Shown: piece by piece, positions 56,481 to 64,000 of the stretch
Position numbering within the stretch: the stretch's first letter is position 1
How the letters are laid out: every line of letters starts with the position of its first letter
DNA from: Isoetes taiwanensis
Taxonomy: Eukaryota; Streptophyta; Lycopodiopsida; Isoetales; Isoetaceae
Direction: 5' to 3'
DNA: 64,000 bases
Assembly: GCA_021234155.1 (NCBI GenBank)
Contig: JAJEKV010000057.1
Coordinates: 5,673,821-5,737,820, forward strand
Program-made: the position numbers and the translations under genes
Notes under the pieces: generated by a model
What the model was told of the DNA's origin: nothing
Seen by the model: the letters and a program-made list of their open reading frames with translations, nothing else
The model's database searches: none

Positions 56481-57299
56481 TAAATGAATCATATTTTTTG
56501 CAATTTTTTAGCGACCTAAAGGCTTTCTTGCTTCAAAGGCACTATGACCATTAAAAGAACACCCTTTATATGCAGGCCGCAAGCTACTTGGAGCAAAAAG
56601 AGACCGTACTTTTTCTTAAGTTAATGAATGGGTGCTTATATGGGTTGTTTCATGTATTAATTTCATGGCTGGTATAAATGCAATATGCATGTAGAGAAAT
56701 CATCTCTCTTTTCATAAGTGGTTCATCTTTTGCAAGCCTAACAAAGTGTATGTTCCAAACCAATGAGAAACTGGGCCCCGATTTCAACTTTGTCAGGTAA
56801 TCAACTCATCATTTCTTAGTTTGCTTGTAAATGCCAAGAAATAAAAATTCTTGTTTTGTAAGACAATTCAATTAGCTTAAACCATTTTCATGTAAATGTT
56901 GAATTTATGAAGAAAGAAGATTTCAATATATGCTAGACTTTTACAAGTTGGAAAAATAGTTACTTAGTAAGATTTACAAAAAGGCAAAGGAACCTGTTAT
57001 GAATATGAGGGAAGCTTGTTTCCACAATCAACTTCCCAAGTGCTTAGTGTTCTGATGGGTGGCCAAATAAAGAATCAGACAGCACCAATCAAGGTTATAT
57101 AGAATCCACCTACTTGAACAATTGTCATAAATGCACAATAGAGTGTAGAGCATTGTTTAACAGTATCACAATATGAGGATGCATACTCATTTGCCTAAAT
57201 TGGCCATGATATGCTCATTCCTAATGCAGAATTATTAGAATTAGAATTAACTAATTTCATGCCCACTTTAGACCTTGAAAGGTCATGTAGCGAACAAGC
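56481..57299. other. Non-coding stretch
   Basis: AT-rich; no gene or repeat recognised. Confidence 0.55.
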
Positions 57300-58118
57300 A
57301 TACATTTATTGTTCACAGTTTCAATACTAATGAACGGTGTGCTTCTATAGCTCTGAAGTAGAGACCAAGCACCATAGGATCATTATCTAATAAAGATGAG
57401 AAATTAGCAGCTTGTATACAGAATCTGGCCCAGATCTCTTCATAAGCTGAACAGTGCAAAAATACATGAGTCTCATCCTCGACCATGTTCAGCTTGCATG
57501 CTTCACAAAATCTTTCTCCTTTTGGAGTCTTCGACCATCTGCCTGTTTCCACATGTAGCCTGGGGAAACTTGTTCTATACCTTGCAATGTACTTCTTCAG
57601 GAAACTTGGCAATTGAGCTTTCAGGTAGTTACACTAGCAAAGGGTTTACCTCTGATGCATATGTGATCATCCGTGAGCCCTTGTTTGCCCAAAGTTTCTC
57701 TACAACTCGTGTCTGCACCAAATCTCGAGCGCTAAGAGCTATGTCCGGCAACTGATGCATAGATAATCCCCATTTTTCAGCCCATATAGTCACCTCCCGA
57801 CACCAGCTTGATGATGATGATTGCGCCAATGCCATCTTAGGCAAACACCCATCTGGCTGTTTGTGAAGCCTTACAACAAAGTTCAGTGTCTGGTATAGTG
57901 CCTTGGCCTCAAGCGGGAGCATGTCAGATTCTACAAGTAGTATCGCATATGGGATCTGTGATTTAATCCCTAATTCCTCCCTGAGAAATATCTTCAGGAC
58001 TGATTCAATTTGAGTCCATTGTTGTGTTGAAATGCATAGCCCCCAGATAGGTGATCCATACAAGATTACGGTCTGTACCAACGTCTTGAATAAGATTTTT
58101 TGAGCCCCCAGTCTGTGA
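57300..58118 (-). pseudogene. LINE C-terminal fragment
   Basis: The minus-strand frame 57629-58081 begins VQTVILYGSPIWGLCIS, the usual post-RT block of LINE proteins (normally LxYGxExW). The frame 57313-57612 carries a zinc-type cluster, FCEACKLNMVEDETHVFLHC, that is the CCxHC end of many plant LINE proteins. The two frames are separated by one stop/shift near 57615. The RT itself is absent; the sequence is cut at 58118 where the CACTA-like end starts. Confidence 0.82.
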
Positions 58119-58680
58119 CACTACAAGGGATAGTCGACCTTCAACGACGTCCACAGGTTGAAGAACGACGTCTAATCGTCTATGAACGACGACAACGTCG
58201 TTTGACGACTTTGACATCATTCAACGGCATCATAGCGTCGTTCATCGACGCCACACGGAGCTGATGTGTCGCGTCGGCCGGCGTGGCATGGTGCTGTTGC
58301 CAAGCTGGCAGGCCTGCGTGTCAAGACACGTCAGCTAGACGTCATTTAACGACGTCTTACAGCTGATGTGTCCACCATGCCTGCGTGGCATGGTGCTGTT
58401 GCCAAGCTGGCAGGCCTGCGTGACAAGACACGTCACCTAGCCATCATTCAACGACATCGCACAGAGCTGACGTGTCCACCATGCCTGCGTGGCATGATGC
58501 TATTGCCAAGCTGGCAGGCCTGCGTGACAAGACACGTCAGCTAGACGTCGTTCAACGACGTGTAGTACGAAGATTTTAACACGTCAGCTTGACGTGTTAA
58601 ACGACGTGGCATACGAAAATTTTAACACGTCAGCTTGAGTCGTTAAACGACGTGCGTACGAAAATTTTAAGATAAAAACA
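58119..58680 (+). repeat. CACTA-like terminus with AACGACGTC subterminal repeats
   Basis: CACTACAAGGGATAG at 58119 matches the typical CACTACAAGAAA-type end of CACTA transposons. The following 550 bp are packed with ACGACGTC, GTCGTTCAACGAC and related words in both orientations. About 2.5 copies of a roughly 115-bp unit (with CTGCGTGGCATG and GCCAAGCTGGCAGGCCTGCG) occur at 58265-58550. The opposite terminus was not found in the window. The same words recur at 59750-59785 and 62435-62470. Confidence 0.6.
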
Positions 58681-58724
58681 ATATCCGATCTATCTATTCT
58701 CAAGAAAAAAGTAGGGCAGATCCG

Positions 58725-59054
58725 ATGGCGATAACCCGAAGCAAGTGTCGAATCCTTCGGATGTTGAAGGACTTGGCTACTTGTGCAGGAGGTAGGCCTG
58801 CTAGTTCAAGGCGCAGGTCATCAGTCGCGAAGTCAGCACCGGTAAAGGGAAACAGATGCAAGGGAAAGCAGAAACTCAGATCATCAAAATCAATGAAAAA
58901 ACTTTCCACTGATCAATCCAACACCAGCAGAGAGCCCGAAAAAAAGAGGTTAAAGATTGTTCACGTTGTGTCTGACATGTCCTCGGATGATGACTCAGAA
59001 GACTCCGCAGGATACATTGGCTATGCATTTCCCAGGCATACCATCATAGGCTGA
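58725..59054 (+). CDS. 109-codon basic/acidic protein of unknown function
   Basis: The ATG at 58725 lies just after the subterminal repeats. The protein starts MAITRSKCRILRMLKDLA, has Arg/Lys-rich clusters (SSRRRSSV; KGNRCKGKQK; EPEKKRLKIV, possible nuclear localisation signals) and then an acidic patch (SSDDDSEDSAG). No domain is recognised. Its place suggests a small gene of the CACTA-like element, but a captured fragment or a chance frame cannot be excluded. Confidence 0.4.
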   Translation: MAITRSKCRILRMLKDLATCAGGRPASSRRRSSVAKSAPVKGNRCKGKQKLRSSKSMKKLSTDQSNTSREPEKKRLKIVHVVSDMSSDDDSEDSAGYIGYAFPRHTIIG

Positions 59055-59300
59055 CCAAGATGTTTTTGTAAATCAATGAAAATATCAATAAAAAAGTTCC
59101 CCCCGGAATTTCCTCTCCCCAAGGCCCTGGGGACCGACGGGCGACCTCCCCTCTCTGGAGCCGCGATTTGGCTCTGCCAATGGACTCAGAACGTCGACAT
59201 TGCCCTGGGGACCAAGTTCCGTGGCCAGAAGACCACCCGACCTCCAAGAAGCGCCAAAGTAGCTCATGTCCACCACACTCGTTGTCAATTGGCCTAGGAT

Positions 59301-59730
59301 GTGGATGCGGGATACTGTCGTGGAGGGCGTGAGTGTTTCTTTCTTTTGCAAAACCGACCTTGTAACTTGCTCCCTAGGGTAATTTCGCCATTCCGGACGT
59401 ATTGGCGAGGTCGATTTGCCATTCTGGAGCCTCCCCGGTGCCCGAACGACAAAACACTGTGGTTTCTATAAGGTCGACCGCAGGACGCTCCGCGGTTTGA
59501 CAAGTTCTCCCGGACCGATCTGGAATCTTTTGGGCCTTCCCGAAGAGGGGCCACTGAACGGAGGATTCAACGGTCGGATAGGGGAACCGGGCTCCGGGAG
59601 GGTGATCGTTAGCGTGCGGCCCCCCGGGGGAGCGCTGCCAGGAAGGGCTGCCTCGGGAACTTTTTTGGATCCCGCCTCCTGGGGCCCGGACTCTCCCCTC
59701 TTGTGATGGAGCCCTGCAAGGTCCTCATGT
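59301..59730. repeat. GC-rich repeat R, copy 1
   Basis: Begins near GGATACTGTCGTGGAGGG and ends GAGCCCTGCAAGGTCCT. Similar copies are at 60672-60984 plus 61651-61772, at 62002-62412 and at 63357-63780. Open frames appear on both strands in each copy but change with small indels, so I do not call a gene. Confidence 0.8.
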
Positions 59731-60671
59731 CAGCTACATAGTGGACGCCACGTGTACGACGTCGTTGAACGACGTCATGTACGTGGCTGCCACGTCAGCA
59801 ACGGCGCTGGCAATGCCGCGCTCGATAATGTTGTTTAGTCACTTTGGCTTAACCAAATGAACTTTACATCTTGAACCATCATAGCCTAACCAACTGGCCA
59901 ATTAACCAACTGGGCTTTACATCCGGAACTAGCCTTGCCTAACCAATTGGCCAAAACATCAGGGAAATCTATCCCACCCTCCGAATGATTGTGTCAACAA
60001 ATCCCCACAAGCACATCACTGATGTTATAATTTCCTAGCCGACGAAGGAAATTCTGAAGATCTAATGGCATGAATGAGTATGGATAACTTTCCTTAACCA
60101 CCCAGGCCTAAGTAACTGGCTATAACATCCAGATATTTACAAGAAATCCATCCCACCTTCCAAATGCTGCTGTTAAGAAATGCCCCACAAGCATGTCACT
60201 AAGAGCTATCTCCATGGGTCCGTTGCATTAGAAGTATAATTGTCCTCGAGCATCATGCTTTTGCTGCGGACACAATCAACACCGTACTTCCCCTCCACAA
60301 GCATATCACTAAGATATATCTCCACGGGACCCTACCAACACCGTACTTCCACTCCACAAGCATTTCACTAAGATCTATCTCTACGGGGGGACTGTTGTAA
60401 TCTCTTCCACTAAAACTATGATCGTACCATCCTCAAGCATCATGCAACTACAGAGCCGTACTTCTCCATCCACGGTGGGTCTATGTGTCATCTGACATCC
60501 ATGTCTTCCATGCCCCCACAAGAACTCGAACTCAAGATCTGCTCCAATACCAAACTCTAATACCAAAAGTATCATTCTTTAACCTACAGGCCTAACCAAC
60601 TAGTCAAAACATTGGATGTCTATGGGAAATCCATCCCACCCTCTTATGGTGTTGTTAAGAAACACCCCAAA
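59731..60671. repeat. Junction with AACGACGTC words plus partial copy D of the ~3.2-kb repeat
   Basis: The first 90 bp (GTACGACGTCGTTGAACGAC) resemble the CACTA-like subterminal region. From 59829 (TTGTTTAGTCACTTTGGC) to 60671 the sequence matches the end of unit A/B and the start of the next unit, but lacks the coding-like middle. An almost identical copy is at 62413-63356. Confidence 0.8.
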
Positions 60672-61795
60672 ATGGATGCCGGATACTGTCGTGGAGGGCG
60701 TGAGTGTTTCTTTCTTTTGCAAAACCGACCTTGTAACTTGCTCCCTAGGGTAATTTCGCCATTCCGGACGTATTGGCGAGGTCGATTTGCCATTCTGGAG
60801 CCTCCCCGGTGCCCGAACGACAAAACACTGTGGTTTCTATAAGGTCGACCGCAGGACGCTCCGCGGTTTGACAAGTTCTCCCGGACCGATCTGGAATCTT
60901 TTGGGCCTTCCCGAAGAGGGGCCCCTGAACGGAGGATCCAACGGTCGGATAGGGGAACAAGGCTCCGGGAAGGTGGTCGTTAGCAGGGTTGCCCTTAAGG
61001 CCAAATTTGTCTAAGCATAATTTAGAAGGCCAGGCGAATAATAGAGTTGCAAGATTAGCTATGCTGGCGAATGTTTTCTAGACACGAATGTTTTTTATAG
61101 AAATCTAGGCGAATCATGGCCAATATTATTTTGCCAAGATTTGAGTGTCTTTATTTTTCAGGTGCAATTTCTGAGGTGAAATTTTATTCACCGCATCCAT
61201 ATTTAATAAAGGACAAATACCACAATTGCAAATGAGCATGTGGCTTATCGTTGTAGATAAAACAAATCTATTAAAAGGAAGGTCTGTAAAAAAATGCTCT
61301 CCAATGCATCCATAGAAGTATTTGAAACACAATGACTACAAAATAACTCTTAAAATTATCATATGTACCTGGATGGATATGGAGAACAGATAGGTTATGA
61401 AGAAAGCCTAGAATATTAGGCGAATCCTTAAAAAATCTTCGAGAAGGAGGGTAGAGGATAAGGCGAATCCATAGTTATGACGCTTAGTGGATGTGGCGAA
61501 TTTTCAAGTGGAGTGAGATTTGTTTGTAGAGAAGTTGGCTAATTTTATTTTTTTCATCTACAACGGACCCTACTAAACCATAGCGTCAAAATTTCTCGAT
61601 ACCCTTGAAAAATAGCCTTTTGGCGAACTTTCGTCCTTAAGGGCTACCCTGGTCGTTAGCGTGCGGCCCCCCGGGGAGCGCTGCCAGGAAGGGCTGCCTC
61701 GGGAACTTTTTTGGATCCCGCCTCCTGGGGCCCGGACTCTCCCCTCTTGTGAGGGAGCCCTGCAAGGTCCTGGCCTCGTTTGACTTGGGGAAGGG
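60672..61795. repeat. Repeat R, copy 2, split by a MITE
   Basis: Copy 2 runs 60672-60984 and resumes at 61651. The interruption is the 666-bp element at 60985-61650. Copy 4 (63357-63780) is uninterrupted at the same place (near 63660). Confidence 0.85.
60985..61650. mobile_element. 666-bp MITE with 10-bp target duplication
   Basis: GGTCGTTAGC flanks both ends (60975-60984 and 61651-61660). The terminal repeats are AGGGTTGCCCTTAAGG on the left and CCTTAAGGGCTACCCT on the right, about 16 bp with one mismatch. The interior is AT-rich with repeated GGCGAAT words and no coding frame. The 10-bp duplication suggests a Mutator-type or related family, different from the element at 44755. Confidence 0.85.
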
Positions 61796-62001
61796 TGCCA
61801 GCTCGGTTGCCCCGCAACGGGCTGCCCCAACCGTTCTAATGCTAACCCTTTGACCTAGGCCTTCTCCGAAAATTCCGAAAATTGGGCTGTGTGCTGGAGA
61901 TGAATTAGGAATCCAGCTGGCAAAAAATCAGAATTTATTTTCGTACAATGCATTAATTACGAATTTATGAGTGTCTTGCCCCTGCAAAAGCGCCCAGCTC
62001 A
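61796..62001. repeat. Tail segment shared by both 2.7-kb duplicates
   Basis: Runs from TTGACTTGGGGAAGGG to GTGTCTTGCCCCTGCAAAAG and recurs at 63787-64000, up to the window edge. No gene is seen. Confidence 0.75.
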
Positions 62002-64000
62002 TGTCGTGGAGGGCGTGAGTGTTTCTTTCTTTTGCAAAACCGACATTGTAACTTGCTCCCTAGGATAATTTCGTCATTTTGGACGACTTGGCGAGGTCAA
62101 TTTGCCATTCCGGAGCCTCTCCAGTGCCCGAACGACAAAACACTGCGGTTTCTACAAGGCCGACCTCAGGACGCTCCGCGGTTTGACAAGTTCTCCCGGA
62201 CCGATCTGGAATCTTTTGGGCCTTCCCGAAGAGGGGCCCCTGAACGGAGGATCCAACGGTCGGATAGGGGAACCGGGCTCCGGGAGGGTGGTCGTTAGCG
62301 TGCGGCCCCCGGGGGAGCGCTGCCAGGAAGGGCTGCCTCGGGAACTTTTTTGGATCCTGCCTCCTGGGGCCCGGACTCTCCCCTCTTGTGATGGAGCCCT
62401 GCAAGGTCCTCATGTCAGCTACATAGTGGACGCCACGTGTACGACGTCGTTGAACGACGTCATGTACGTGGCTGCCACGTCAGCAACGGCGCTGGCAATG
62501 CCGCGCTCGATAATGTTGTTTAGTCACTTTGGCTTAACCAAATGAACTTTACATCTTGAACCATCATAGCCTAACCAACTGGCCAATTAACCAACTGGGC
62601 TTTACATCCGGAACTAGCCTTGCCTAACCAATTGGCCAAAACATCAGGGAAATCTATCCCACCCTCCGAATGATTGTGTCAACAAATCCCCACAAGCACA
62701 TCACTGATGTTATAATTTCCTAGCCGACGAAGGAAATTCTGAAGATCTAATGGCATGAATGAGTATGGATAACTTTCCTTAACCACCCAGGCCTAAGTAA
62801 CTGGCTATAACATCCAGATATTTACAAGAAATCCATCCCACCTTCCAAATGCTGCTGTTAAGAAATGCCCCACAAGCATGTCACTAAGAGCTATCTCCAT
62901 GGGTCCGTTGCATTAGAAGTATAATTGTCCTCGAGCATCATGCTTTTGCTGCGGACACAATCAACACCGTACTTCCCCTCCACAAGCATATCACTAAGAT
63001 ATATCTCCACGGGACCCTACCAACACCGTACTTCCACTCCACAAGCATTTCACTAAGATCTATCTCTACGGGGGGACTGTTGTAATCTCTTCCACTAAAA
63101 CTATGATCGTACCATCCTCAAGCATCATGCAACTACAGAGCCGTACTTCTCCATCCACGGTGGGTCTATGTGTCATCTGACATCCATGTCTTCCATGCCC
63201 CCACAAGAACTCGAACTCAAGATCTGCTCCAATACCAAACTCTAATACCAAAAGTATCATTCTTTAACCTACAGGCCTAACCAACTAGTCAAAACATTGG
63301 ATGTCTATGGGAAATCCATCCCACCCTCTTATGGTGTTGTTAAGAAACACCCCAAAATGGATGCCGGATACTGTCGTGGAGGGCGTGAGTGTTTCTTTCT
63401 TTTGCAAAACCGACCTTGTAACTTGCGCCCTAGGGTAATTTCGCCATTCCGGACGACTTGGCGAGGTCGATTTGCCATTCCGGAGCCTCCCTGGTGCCCG
63501 AACGACAAAACACTGCGGTTTCTACAAGGCAGACTGCAGGACGCTCCGCGGTTTGACAAGTTCTCCCGGACCGATCTGGAATCTTTTGGGCCTTCCCGAA
63601 GAGGGGCCCCTGAACGGAGGATTCAACGGTCGAATAGGGGAACCGGGCTCCGGGAGGGTGGTCCTTGGCGTGCGGCCCCCCGGGGGAGCGCTGCCAGGAC
63701 GGCTGCCTCATGAACTTTTTTGGATCCTGCCTCCTGGGGCCCGGACTCTCCCCTCTTGTGATGGAGCCCTGCAAGGTCCTGGCCTCATTTGACTTGGGGA
63801 AGGGTGCTAGCTCGATTGCCCCGCAACGGGCTGCCCCGACCGTTCTAATGCTAATTCTTTGACCTAGACCTTCTCCAAAAATTCCAAAAATTGGGCTGTG
63901 TGCTGGAGATGAATTAGGAATCCATCTGGCAAAAAATCAGAATTTATTCTCGTACAATGCATTAATTACGAATTTATGAGTGTCTTGCCCCTGCAAAGGC
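62002..64000. repeat. Second copy of the 2.7-kb tandem duplication (R - junction/D - R - tail)
   Basis: The order repeat R (62002-62412), junction plus partial unit (62413-63356), R again (63357-63780) and tail (63787-64000) repeats 59301-62001 without the MITE. Sequence identity is very high, so the duplication is recent compared with the differences among R copies. The right end lies at or beyond the window edge. Confidence 0.85.

Noticed and set aside
59294-63774. Several 70-147 codon frames on both strands of the R repeats
   Set aside because: Frames overlap on opposite strands and shift between copies, as expected for GC-rich repeat sequence rather than for a gene.

Overview
This is eukaryotic nuclear DNA, almost certainly from a land plant with a large, transposon-rich genome. 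The evidence is GT-AG introns, a multi-exon gene for a plastid-type S1-domain RNA-binding protein, LTR elements with tRNA-Met primer sites, LINEs with microsatellite tails, and MULE- and CACTA-like ends. A seedless plant (bryophyte, lycophyte or fern) is my guess; it rests on the kinds of mobile genes present, not on a decisive marker.

Layout. (1) 1-2235: a broken LINE on the minus strand. (2) 4450-17600: a 13.15-kb Ty3/gypsy chromovirus inserted in the TTATC tail of an older LINE fragment. Both LTRs, primer site, polypurine tract and all pol domains are visible, but every reading frame is shifted. Between the 5' LTR and gag it carries about 3.5 kb of extra genes, including a clear histone H3 histone-fold sequence and an intact 315-codon acidic ORF. 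(3) 18881-27516: an 8.6-kb DNA transposon with terminal inverted repeats and a TGGT target duplication. Its minus-strand gene encodes a probable RNase H-fold transposase (DUF7869-like). Its divergent plus-strand gene encodes a ParB-like domain followed by a permuted (beta-type) amino-DNA methyltransferase. About 26 copies of the palindrome GGTATAAATTTATACC fill the shared promoter region and the methyltransferase introns. (4) 27517-39100: non-coding DNA with a nested tRNA-derived SINE, small tandem duplications and a perfect 33-bp hairpin. (5) 39123-43401: the one convincing host gene, an eight-exon protein with three S1 domains that resembles RLSB/PDE338. (6) 43900-64000: nested repeats. They comprise a head-to-tail array of a ~3.2-kb unit carrying a MULE-like insertion (44755-45558) and a LINE (47968-50903), a LINE remnant at 57300-58118, a CACTA-like end at 58119, and a 2.7-kb tandem duplication to the window edge interrupted by a 666-bp MITE.

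How parts may work together. The transposon at 18881-27516 is the best candidate for an undescribed system. It combines a transposase, a ParB-like/methyltransferase protein of a kind known from phages, and a dense set of 16-bp palindromes that could be binding or methylation sites. The second candidate is the chromovirus, which pairs a chromodomain integrase with a captured H3-like protein and an acidic protein. Both elements carry frameshifts. Several in the DNA transposon lie in homopolymers, so consensus error and true decay cannot be separated from the sequence alone.
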